DNA from: Denitromonas halophila
Lineage (GTDB): Bacteria; Pseudomonadota; Gammaproteobacteria; Burkholderiales; Rhodocyclaceae
Assembly (NCBI RefSeq): GCF_007625155.1
Contig: NZ_VMNK01000015.1
Location: forward strand, 248,001-312,000
Direction: 5' to 3'
Length of the DNA stretch: 64,000 nucleotides
Below are positions 1-7,462 of this stretch, piece after piece. Both the position numbers and the translations under genes were made by a program. How positions within the stretch are numbered: the first letter of the stretch is position 1; each line of letters opens with the position of its first letter. The notes below the pieces were generated by a model. The model worked only from the letters and a program-made list of their open reading frames with translations, made no database searches and was not told the origin of the DNA.

Positions 1-663
1 GGCAAGGAAGTGTTTGGTGGCACGGGCAAGAATTTCCTCAACCCGGCGCTGGCGGGGCGGGCGTTCTTGTTCTTTGCCTACCCGGCGCAATTGTCCGGCG
101 ATGCAGTGTGGACCTCGGTTGACGGCTATACCAGCGCAACGGCGCTGGCCAATGGTGCGGCCGGCGGTGTGGATGCGATCGTGATGGCCGGCGTGACCTG
201 GACGGATGCGTTTCTGGGTGTCATGCAGGGCTCAATGGGCGAAACCAGCACGCTGGCCATTTTGATCGGAGGCATTGCGTTGCTGATCATGCGGATCGCC
301 GCCTGGCGAATCGTCGCGGGCGTCATGCTGGGCATGATCGTGATCAGCCTGCTGTTCAACGCTATCGGTTCCGATACCAATCCGATGCTCGCGATGCCGT
401 GGTACTGGCATCTGGTGCTTGGCGGTTTTGCCTTTGGCATGATGTTCATGGCCACCGACCCGGTGTCGGCATCCATGACCAATACCGGCAAGTGGATCTT
501 CGGCGCCATCATTGGTGGCATGGCGGTGATGATCCGCGTGGTCAACCCGGCCTTCCCCGAGGGCATGATGCTGGCCATCCTGTTCGGCAACCTGTGTGCG
601 CCGCTGATCGACCATTTTGTGGTGCAGGCAAACATCAAGCGGAGGCTGGCCCGTAATGTCTAA
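1..663 (+). CDS. nqrB: Na+-translocating NADH:quinone reductase subunit B (C-terminal part)
   Basis: This is the C-terminal half of NqrB, the large membrane subunit of the sodium-pumping NADH:quinone oxidoreductase. The frame is open from base 1, so the start and roughly half of the usual ~400 residues lie upstream. Several hydrophobic spans are visible (for example the [15 protein letters not shown] segment). The DGYTSATAL stretch near codons 41-49 is where the family carries its covalently bound FMN on a Thr; the usual SGAT reads TSAT here, with the Thr kept. The stop overlaps the nqrC start by 8 bp, indicating one operon. The family identity is firm because of the complete nqrCDEF set that follows. 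Confidence 0.95.
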   Translation, partial: GKEVFGGTGKNFLNPALAGRAFLFFAYPAQLSGDAVWTSVDGYTSATALANGAAGGVDAIVMAGVTWTDAFLGVMQGSMGETSTLAILIGGIALLIMRIAAWRIVAGVMLGMIVISLLFNAIGSDTNPMLAMPWYWHLVLGGFAFGMMFMATDPVSASMTNTGKWIFGAIIGGMAVMIRVVNPAFPEGMMLAILFGNLCAPLIDHFVVQANIKRRLARNV

Positions 664-1441
664 TAAGGAAACGACCTCCCGCACGCTGATGGTCGCGTTG
701 GCGGTCAGTCTGGTGAGCTCGATCTTCGTGGCCGGCGCGGCAGTGTCGCTCAAGCCGATCCAGGTTGAGAATCGCCAGCTCGACAAGCAGCGCAGCATTC
801 TGGCCATTGCTGGCCTGGGTGAGGCGAAGCTCAGTGGCGCCGAGGTGAAAAAGCTGTTCGGTGAGCGGATTGCCGCCAAGGTGGTGGATCTGAGCTCCGG
901 CGAGTATGTCGATCAATTCGACCCCACGACCTTCGATCCGCTCAAGGCGGCGCGCGATCCGAAGCTGTCCGCCGAGCTGGCGGGCAACGAAGATATTGCC
1001 CTGATCAAACGGCGCGAGCGTTACACGACCGTTTATACCGTGGAGCAGGACGGCAAGCTCGAATCACTGATCCTGCCGATTCGAGGCTATGGCTTGTGGT
1101 CGACGCTGCACGGCTTCATCGCTGTCAAGGCCGACCTGAACACCGTCGTTGGCCTCGGTTTTTATCAGCATGCCGAAACGCCGGGCCTCGGTGGCGAAGT
1201 CGACAACCCGAAGTGGAAGGGCCTCTGGCCGGGCAAGCAACTCTTTGACGACGCCGGCAAGCCGGTCATTCGTATCGTCAAGGGCGGCGTCGATCCTGCC
1301 AGCGCATCGGCCGTGCATCAGGTTGATGCGCTGGCTGGCGCCACGCTGACCAGCAATGGTGTCGATCGTTTGCTGCAATTCTGGCTGGGTGAGCAGGGCT
1401 TTGGCCCGTATCTGGCAAAACTGCGCGCAGAGGGGGTCTGA
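656..1441 (+). CDS. nqrC: Na+-translocating NADH:quinone reductase subunit C
   Basis: NqrC is the periplasm-facing subunit that carries a covalent FMN. The ATG at 656 (protein starts [11 protein letters not shown]) is preferred over an earlier in-frame start at 617 because it gives the usual length of about 260 residues (261 here) and a single N-terminal membrane span at about residues 8-30. The flavinylation motif is visible near the C-terminus as LAGATLTS, matching the family SGAT-x-T-S region with its acceptor Thr. It overlaps nqrB by 8 bp and ends 2 bp before nqrD, so translation is probably coupled. Confidence 0.96.
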   Translation: MSNKETTSRTLMVALAVSLVSSIFVAGAAVSLKPIQVENRQLDKQRSILAIAGLGEAKLSGAEVKKLFGERIAAKVVDLSSGEYVDQFDPTTFDPLKAARDPKLSAELAGNEDIALIKRRERYTTVYTVEQDGKLESLILPIRGYGLWSTLHGFIAVKADLNTVVGLGFYQHAETPGLGGEVDNPKWKGLWPGKQLFDDAGKPVIRIVKGGVDPASASAVHQVDALAGATLTSNGVDRLLQFWLGEQGFGPYLAKLRAEGV

Positions 1442-1443
1442 TC

Positions 1444-2112
1444 ATGGCGAAGCAAACCATCAAGGAAGTACTGCTCAACCCGATTTTCAACAACAACCCG
1501 ATCGGCCTGCAGATCCTCGGTATCTGTTCGGCGCTGGCGGTGACGTCCAATCTCAAGACCGCATTGGTCATGTCGATTGCGCTCACGCTGGTGACGGCGT
1601 TCTCGAACCTGTTCATCTCGATGATCCGCAAGCAGATCCCCAGCTCGATCCGAATGATCGTGCAGATGGTGATTATCGCCTCGCTGGTGATCGTGGTTGA
1701 CCAGATCCTGCGTGCCTACGCCTTCGGGCTGGCCAAGCAGTTGTCGGTGTTCGTCGGCCTGATCATCACCAACTGTATCGTGATGGGCCGTGCCGAAGCC
1801 TTTGCCATGCAGAACCCGCCGCTGCTGTCGTTCATGGACGGCATCGGCAACGGCCTCGGCTATAGCGTGATGCTGATCGTGCTCGGCGTGATCCGCGAAC
1901 TCTTCGGCGCCGGCAAGCTGCTGGGCTTCGAAGTGCTGGCGCTGGCCAAGGATGGCGGCTGGTATGTGCCCAACGGCCTGCTGCTGCTGCCGCCCTCAGC
2001 CTTCTTTCTGATCGGTCTGATCATCTGGGGTTTGCGCACCTGGAAGAAGAATCAAGTCGAAGCGCCGGCATTCACGCTGGCGCCCCAAGTCGCCAATCAG
2101 GAGGTGCATTGA
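1444..2112 (+). CDS. nqrD: Na+-translocating NADH:quinone reductase subunit D
   Basis: NqrD (222 residues) is one of the two paralogous six-helix membrane subunits, related to RnfE, that form the sodium/electron conduit with NqrE. It begins [19 protein letters not shown], and the [12 protein letters not shown] and [13 protein letters not shown] segments are characteristic; the Cys in the latter sits where NqrD helps bind the intramembrane iron-sulfur centre with NqrE. A GGGGG-type ribosome site lies at the end of nqrC, 2 bp separate the genes, and nqrE follows after 1 bp. Confidence 0.96.
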   Translation: MAKQTIKEVLLNPIFNNNPIGLQILGICSALAVTSNLKTALVMSIALTLVTAFSNLFISMIRKQIPSSIRMIVQMVIIASLVIVVDQILRAYAFGLAKQLSVFVGLIITNCIVMGRAEAFAMQNPPLLSFMDGIGNGLGYSVMLIVLGVIRELFGAGKLLGFEVLALAKDGGWYVPNGLLLLPPSAFFLIGLIIWGLRTWKKNQVEAPAFTLAPQVANQEVH

Positions 2113-2113
2113 T

Positions 2114-2722
<609 letters not shown>

Positions 2723-2737
2723 GGACGGACAGACCCA

Positions 2738-3964
2738 ATGAACAATCTGGAAATCATCCTCGCAATCGGGATGTTCACCGCGATCGTGCTGGCCCTCGTC
2801 GTCTTCATTCTGATGGCGCGCGCACGGCTGGTCTCAAGCGGCGATGTCACGATCGATATCAATGGTGAGCACAAACTGACGGTGCCGGCGGGCGGCAAGC
2901 TGCTGCAAACCCTCGCCAATCACAATATCTTCCTGTCGTCCGCCTGTGGCGGCGGTGGCACCTGCGCGCAATGCAAGTGCATCGTCGAAGAAGGCGGCGG
3001 CGAAATGCTGCCCACCGAAGAGTCGCACTTCACCAAGCGCCAGCGTGGCGAAGGCTGGCGCCTGTCGTGCCAGACCCCGGTCAAGCAGGACATGAAGGTC
3101 GAAGTGCCGGAAGAGGTCTTCGGCGTCAAGAAATGGGAGTGCACCGTCGAGTCCAATCCCAACGTGGCGACCTTCATCAAGGAACTCACGCTGCGCCTGC
3201 CGGATGGCGAGAGCGTCGACTTCCGCGCTGGCGGCTATGTGCAGCTCGAATGCCCGCCGCACGTCGTGAATTACAAGGATTTCGACATCGAAGAGCGCTT
3301 CCATGGCGACTGGGACAAGTTCGACCTGTGGCGCTTTGTCTCCAAGGTGGATGAAACCGTCATCCGCGCTTACTCTATGGCCAATTACCCGGAAGAAGAG
3401 GGCGTGGTGAAGTTCAACATTCGTGTTGCCTCGCCGCCGCCGAATCGTGATGACATCCCGCCGGGGCAGATGTCCTCGTGGGTGTTCGGCTTGAAGCCGG
3501 GCGACAAAGTCACCGTGTACGGTCCGTTCGGTGAATTCTTTGCCCGCGAGACCGATAACGAAATGGTGTTTGTGGGCGGGGGTGCCGGCATGGCGCCGAT
3601 GCGCTCGCACATCTTCGACCAGCTCAAGCGTCTCAAGAGCACACGCAAGATCACTTTCTGGTACGGCGCGCGCTCCCTGCGCGAGACCTTCTATGTCGAC
3701 GAGTTCAACAAGCTGCAGGAAGAGAATCCGAACTTCACCTGGCATCTGGCCTTGTCCGATCCCTTGCCCGAAGACAACTGGACGGGCTACACCGGCTTCA
3801 TCCATAACGTGCTCTACGAGAACTATCTCAAAGATCACCCGGCGCCGGAAGACTGTGAGTTCTACATGTGCGGCCCCCCGATGATGAACTCGGCGGTGAT
3901 CAACATGCTGGTCGATCTCGGTGTCGAACGTGAAAACATCATGCTCGACGACTTCGGTGGTTGA
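2738..3964 (+). CDS. nqrF: Na+-translocating NADH:quinone reductase subunit F (NADH dehydrogenase subunit)
   Basis: NqrF (408 residues, standard length) takes electrons from NADH. It has one N-terminal helix (about 5-27), a plant-type [2Fe-2S] domain with Cys70, Cys76, Cys79 and Cys111 (the same positions as in Vibrio NqrF), an FAD domain with RAYSMANYP near residue 210, and an NADH-binding module with [12 protein letters not shown] near 280-292. The C-terminus DDFGG is typical. It lies 15 bp after nqrE, with nqrM following after 30 bp. Confidence 0.98.
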   Translation: MNNLEIILAIGMFTAIVLALVVFILMARARLVSSGDVTIDINGEHKLTVPAGGKLLQTLANHNIFLSSACGGGGTCAQCKCIVEEGGGEMLPTEESHFTKRQRGEGWRLSCQTPVKQDMKVEVPEEVFGVKKWECTVESNPNVATFIKELTLRLPDGESVDFRAGGYVQLECPPHVVNYKDFDIEERFHGDWDKFDLWRFVSKVDETVIRAYSMANYPEEEGVVKFNIRVASPPPNRDDIPPGQMSSWVFGLKPGDKVTVYGPFGEFFARETDNEMVFVGGGAGMAPMRSHIFDQLKRLKSTRKITFWYGARSLRETFYVDEFNKLQEENPNFTWHLALSDPLPEDNWTGYTGFIHNVLYENYLKDHPAPEDCEFYMCGPPMMNSAVINMLVDLGVERENIMLDDFGG

Positions 3965-3994
3965 TCGAGTCGGCAGACGGACGAGGAGCGCGAG

Positions 3995-4195
3995 ATGAGT
4001 ATTTTCGTTGTGACCTTTGCGGTCATTCTCTTTGTGGTGCTGGCGATGGCGATCGGTGTCATCGCCGGTCGCAAGCCGATTGGTGGAAGTTGTGGCGGGA
4101 TGGGTGCGGTGGGGCTCGAATGTGAGGCCGGCTGTGCCAAACCCTGTCCGAAGCGACGCGCTCGCATGAAAGCGCAGGCGGAAGGAAAGGAATAA
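3995..4195 (+). CDS. nqrM: NQR maturation protein NqrM
   Basis: A 66-residue protein of the NqrM (formerly DUF539) family, needed to deliver iron for the NqrD/NqrE Fe centre. It has one N-terminal membrane helix (about residues 2-24) and a short tail with the four conserved cysteines Cys33, Cys43, Cys47 and Cys51. Its place directly after nqrF is the standard arrangement in proteobacteria. Only 3 bp separate it from the next gene. Confidence 0.95.
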   Translation: MSIFVVTFAVILFVVLAMAIGVIAGRKPIGGSCGGMGAVGLECEAGCAKPCPKRRARMKAQAEGKE

Positions 4196-4198
4196 AGC

Positions 4199-4594
4199 AT
4201 GCTGCGTTCGTTGAAAGTCAAAGATTATATGACGCGGGATCCGCTGTCGTTTTCACCCCAGATGGAAGTACTGAAGGCCGTTCATCAATTGCTGACCCAT
4301 CACCTGAGTGGTGCGCCAGTGGTTGATGAGGCGGGCAAAGTGGTGGGTTTCCTGTCTGAAAAGGACTGCCTCAAGGCTGCGCTCAACGCGACCTATTACG
4401 AGGAGTTTGGCGGTCAGGTAAGTCAGTTCATGTCGTCACCGGCGATCACCATCGACGTCGAGTCCACCTTGACCGATGCCGCCGAGATGTTCGTGACCAA
4501 GGCCCATCGCTGCTATCCGGTGATGGATGATGGTCGTCTGGTTGGGCAATTGTCGCGTCACAACACCTTGGCTGCGCTTGAGCGGCTTTGGTAG
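4199..4594 (+). CDS. CBS-domain protein
   Basis: A 131-residue protein made almost entirely of two CBS motifs (about residues 8-60 and 74-128), with the recurring patterns MTRDPLSFSP and FMSSPAITID. Stand-alone CBS pairs bind adenine nucleotides or NAD-like ligands and usually act as energy sensors; the target here is unknown. It starts 3 bp after nqrM with the ribosome site GGAAAGGAA inside the nqrM end, so it belongs to the nqr transcript. A role in sensing for NQR is inference from position only. Confidence 0.85.
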   Translation: MLRSLKVKDYMTRDPLSFSPQMEVLKAVHQLLTHHLSGAPVVDEAGKVVGFLSEKDCLKAALNATYYEEFGGQVSQFMSSPAITIDVESTLTDAAEMFVTKAHRCYPVMDDGRLVGQLSRHNTLAALERLW

Positions 4595-4606
4595 GCCTCG
4601 CTTGAT

Positions 4607-4642
4607 CCCTTCCGGGCGTATACGCCCGGAAGGGTGTTTTCT
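4607..4642 (+). terminator. Rho-independent terminator of the nqr operon
   Basis: A perfect 12-bp stem, CCCTTCCGGGCG, with a TATA loop and its exact complement, followed by TGTTTTCT. It begins 12 bp after the CBS gene stop and closes the nqr operon. Confidence 0.9.
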
Positions 4643-5019
4643 GATACTCGCCCGCCGCCTGTGTGGTCCGCTCAAAGGCCATTCCAGTCTTGGGCGAGTT
4701 TTTCATTGCTCAGTCTGGGGTGGCGGAGCCAGGTACGGTTCCGGTTGGACGCGGCCGCCATGGCGCGTGTACTTGGCTGGTTTGTCGCGGTGAGCGCGCT
4801 GACTTTCCGTTGAGGCAGGTCGTCACCATGCCGCGTGTTTCTTGCTGCGGTGCCGCCGCTCTGAGCGACCCCTCTGAAGCGTGAGTCGAGCGGGGTAGGC
4901 GCGATGATTTCGACCGCCTGGATCGGGATCTTGGTGGGAATTGGCGAGAAGCCTCGCTCGCTGGCCGCGCATGCACAATGCAAGCGATTTCGCAGCAACG
5001 CAATTGCAGCAAAAGCGGT
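4643..5019. other. Gene-free stretch between the nqr operon and the tRNA genes
   Basis: Short open frames exist on both strands but none has a ribosome site, family resemblance or consistent codon usage. I see no repeat or RNA structure here apart from what flanks it. Confidence 0.6.
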
Positions 5020-5048
5020 TTGACCGCAGGGCCTGAAACCGATATTAT
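5020..5048 (+). promoter_or_regulatory. Sigma-70 promoter of tRNA-Ser
   Basis: TTGACC and TATTAT are separated by exactly 17 bp, ending 16 bp before the first tRNA base. The match and placement are what is expected for a strong stable-RNA promoter. Confidence 0.8.
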
Positions 5049-5064
5049 CGCGGCCCTGTGGTGA

Positions 5065-5157
5065 GGAGACGTGGCCGAGAGGTCGAAGGCACTCCCCTGC
5101 TAAGGGAGCATACCGTCAAAAGCGGTATCGAGGGTTCGAATCCCTCCGTCTCCGCCA
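5065..5157 (+). tRNA. tRNA-Ser (anticodon GCT)
   Basis: A 93-nt class II tRNA with the acceptor stem GGAGACG pairing with CGTCTCC, G as discriminator and an encoded CCA. The anticodon loop CTGCTAA (anticodon GCT at 5099-5101) is closed by CTCCC/GGGAG, there is a long variable arm, and the T loop reads TTCGAAT. It decodes AGC/AGT. Confidence 0.98.
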
Positions 5158-5167
5158 CCCACAGTGC

Positions 5168-5196
5168 TTTACGGCGTTTATTCTTCATCGTATAAT
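5168..5196 (+). promoter_or_regulatory. Sigma-70 promoter of the first tRNA-Arg
   Basis: TTTACG and a perfect TATAAT are separated by 17 bp, and the -10 ends 16 bp before the tRNA-Arg gene. The spacing mirrors the tRNA-Ser promoter, so the two tRNAs are probably transcribed separately as well as by read-through. Confidence 0.75.
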
Positions 5197-5212
5197 CGCT
5201 GGCTTCGCGGTT

Positions 5213-5289
5213 GCGCTCGTAGCTCAGTTGGATAGAGTACCTGGCTACGAACCAGGGGGTCGTGGGTTCGAATCCTGCCGAGCGCGCCA
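5213..5289 (+). tRNA. tRNA-Arg (anticodon ACG), copy 1
   Basis: A 77-nt tRNA with acceptor GCGCTCG/CGAGCGC, discriminator G and encoded CCA. The anticodon loop CTACGAA carries ACG at 5247-5249; its A is expected to be edited to inosine by TadA to read CGU, CGC and CGA. The T loop is TTCGAAT. Confidence 0.98.
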
Positions 5290-5318
5290 TATCGAACAAG
5301 TAATAAAAAAGCGAAAAG

Positions 5319-5341
5319 GCCGCGTCCAGCGCGGCTTTTTT
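5319..5341 (+). terminator. Terminator after tRNA-Arg copy 1
   Basis: GCCGCG, loop TCCAG, CGCGGC and six Ts, located 30 bp after the tRNA. It separates the two identical tRNA-Arg genes. Confidence 0.85.
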
Positions 5342-5377
5342 AGTCCGGAACGAAGGTCATCACCTGACGCCGGCAAC

Positions 5378-5454
5378 GCGCTCGTAGCTCAGTTGGATAG
5401 AGTACCTGGCTACGAACCAGGGGGTCGTGGGTTCGAATCCTGCCGAGCGCGCCA
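5378..5454 (+). tRNA. tRNA-Arg (anticodon ACG), copy 2
   Basis: Identical over all 77 bases to the copy at 5213-5289, with encoded CCA. No clear -35/-10 pair is visible between the intervening terminator and this gene, so it may depend on read-through or on a weak promoter. Confidence 0.98.
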
Positions 5455-5461
5455 GTTTTGA

Positions 5462-5498
5462 TAAAGGGCATCTCATCGAGATGCCCTTTATTGTTTCT
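5462..5498 (+). terminator. Terminator after tRNA-Arg copy 2
   Basis: A 13-bp perfect stem, TAAAGGGCATCTC with loop ATC and its complement, followed by TTGTTTCT. It starts 8 bp after the tRNA. Confidence 0.9.
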
Positions 5499-5743
5499 GA
5501 AACCTGTATTTCCTTGTTTACACGTTTGATATTCTTCAGGCGGTTTGCCTACTGCTCATCCATCCGGAAGCGGGGCACTCGCCGAATGAAAAGCGTTGCC
5601 CGTGGGGACGCTTGTGCGCCGTCCGTTGTGTCTTGAAACCCGGGTGTGTACGTCGCCTGACTGAGCGATTAGGATCGTCAGAGCGCGTCTTGCCACGCCA
5701 GCTGCGCGGCAAGCGATGCACAACCAAGGTGGAAACCGATCAC

Positions 5744-7462
5744 ATGACGCAATCGACTGCCGCGCCGCTGCGGCGCAAGTCACGTACAGGCCCCCGCGGT
5801 CGCGCGGTGGCGCCCCAGGCGCTCGCTGCCGTCGAGGCGTTGCTCGGCCAGCGCTCGCGCAGCCGCGATCAGCTCATCGAGCATCTGCATTGCCTGCAAG
5901 ACCACTTCGGGCATATCTCGCTGGCGCATCTGCGCGCGCTGGCCGAGTGGATGAACCTGCCCATGGCCGCGGTGTACGAAACCGCGAGTTTCTACGCGCA
6001 TTTCGATCTGATTCGCGAGGATGACGCTCTACCGCCGGCGCAGACGGTGCGCGTGTGCGACTCGCTGTCATGTCAGCTTGCCGGTGCGCAGGCGCTGCGT
6101 AGTGCGTTGTCGAGCGGCCTGGATGCGGCCGACGTGCGGGTGATTCGTGCGCCCTGCATGGGACGTTGCGACGTGGCGCCGGTGCTTGAGGTGGGGCACC
6201 GGCACCTTGGTCAGGCCAGCGTCGCTGCGGTTCAGGCGCTGCTCGACTCGGGTGAGCTCGACCCTGAGCCCATTGTCTGGCCGCGTCTGGCGGACTATCA
6301 GGCGGAAGGGGGCTATGCGCTGCTGGGCGCGCTCCGCACGGGTAAGGTGTCGGTCGATGCGCTCTGCGATCTGCTTGAGCGTGCAGGCCTGCGTGGTCTG
6401 GGCGGCGCGGGCTTCCCGACTGGGAAAAAGTGGCAGTTCGTCCGAGCCGAGCCGGCGCCGCGCTACATGGTCATCAATGCCGATGAAGGCGAGCCGGGCA
6501 CGTTCAAGGATCGCTACCACCTCGAACAGGCGCCCCATCAGTTTCTCGAAGGTGCGTTGATCAGTGCGACGGCGATTGAAGCCTGCGCGCTCTATATCTA
6601 CTTGCGTGACGAGTATCCCGGTTTGCGCGCCGTGCTGCGCTCGGCGATTGCTGAACTCGAAGCCACCGGCCTGGTGGCGCCGGGCTTCATCGTGCTGCGC
6701 CGAGGCGCGGGCGCCTACATTTGCGGTGAAGAGTCGGCGCTGATCGAGTCGCTGGAAGGCAAGCCGGGCAAGCCGCGACACCGCCCGCCCTTTGTGGCAC
6801 AGGTGGGTTTTTTTTGTCGACCGACGCTGGTGAACAACGTCGAGACGGTCTTCTGGATTCCGGCGCTGTACGCGAAGGGCGCGGCGTGGTTTGCCAGTCA
6901 GGGGCTGCGCGGTAGGCAAGGCCTGCGCAGCTTTTCGGTGTCGGGCCGTGTCAAGAAGCCGGGGGTGCATCTGGCGCCGGCCGGCATCACCTTGAGCGAG
7001 CTGGTGGACGAATACTGCGGAGGCATGGCTGACGGACACACCTTGCTGGCCTACCTGCCCGGGGGCGCGTCGGGGGGCATCTTGCCGGCCTCGAAAGCGG
7101 ACCTGCCGCTGGACTTCGACACCTTGCAGCCGCACGGCTGTTTCATCGGCTCGGCCGCCGTCATCGTGGTGTCGGATCAGGATGATCTGAGAGCCATTGC
7201 CAAGAACCTGATGGCCTTCTTTGCAGACGAATCCTGCGGCCAGTGCACGCCGTGCCGGGTGGGTACCGAAAAGATGCTGGCCTTGCTGGAAGCAGAGGCG
7301 TGGGATGCGACAGTGCTGCGCCGGCTCGCCCAGGTGATGCAGGATTCATCGATCTGCGGCCTCGGACAGGCGGCCCCCAACCCGGTCATCAGCTTGCTGA
7401 CGTATTTCCCGACGGATCTGGCGCGGCAAGGTGTGCAGATCCGCGAAGCGGGAGACGCCTGA
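5744..7462 (+). CDS. Formate dehydrogenase diaphorase subunit, fused NuoE/NuoF type (gamma-beta fusion)
   Basis: This 572-residue protein joins a NuoE-like domain to a NuoF-like domain and should pass electrons from the formate dehydrogenase catalytic subunit to NAD+. The N-terminal part (about 25-170) has the thioredoxin-like [2Fe-2S] cysteines Cys105, Cys110, Cys138 and Cys142. The C-terminal part has the GLGGAGFPTGKKW FMN/NAD region (219-230), NADEGEPGTFKDR (245-257), and the [4Fe-4S] cysteines Cys498, Cys501, Cys504 and Cys538. The ATG at 5744 follows an AAGGTGG site and gives a compact N-terminus; an upstream in-frame start at 5612 adds a low-complexity extension without homology. The stop overlaps the next start (TGATG). 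In Cupriavidus-type FDH these are two separate genes, fdsG and fdsB. Confidence 0.92.
   Translation: MTQSTAAPLRRKSRTGPRGRAVAPQALAAVEALLGQRSRSRDQLIEHLHCLQDHFGHISLAHLRALAEWMNLPMAAVYETASFYAHFDLIREDDALPPAQTVRVCDSLSCQLAGAQALRSALSSGLDAADVRVIRAPCMGRCDVAPVLEVGHRHLGQASVAAVQALLDSGELDPEPIVWPRLADYQAEGGYALLGALRTGKVSVDALCDLLERAGLRGLGGAGFPTGKKWQFVRAEPAPRYMVINADEGEPGTFKDRYHLEQAPHQFLEGALISATAIEACALYIYLRDEYPGLRAVLRSAIAELEATGLVAPGFIVLRRGAGAYICGEESALIESLEGKPGKPRHRPPFVAQVGFFCRPTLVNNVETVFWIPALYAKGAAWFASQGLRGRQGLRSFSVSGRVKKPGVHLAPAGITLSELVDEYCGGMADGHTLLAYLPGGASGGILPASKADLPLDFDTLQPHGCFIGSAAVIVVSDQDDLRAIAKNLMAFFADESCGQCTPCRVGTEKMLALLEAEAWDATVLRRLAQVMQDSSICGLGQAAPNPVISLLTYFPTDLARQGVQIREAGDA

Noticed and set aside
4527-5012. 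Several 70-100-codon frames in the nqr-tRNA gap
   Set aside because: No ribosome sites or recognisable families, and they overlap the nqr terminator or each other.
5045-5299. Minus-strand frame across tRNA-Ser and tRNA-Arg (protein contains GFEPTTPWF)
   Set aside because: A well-known false gene product of reading tRNA genes in antisense.
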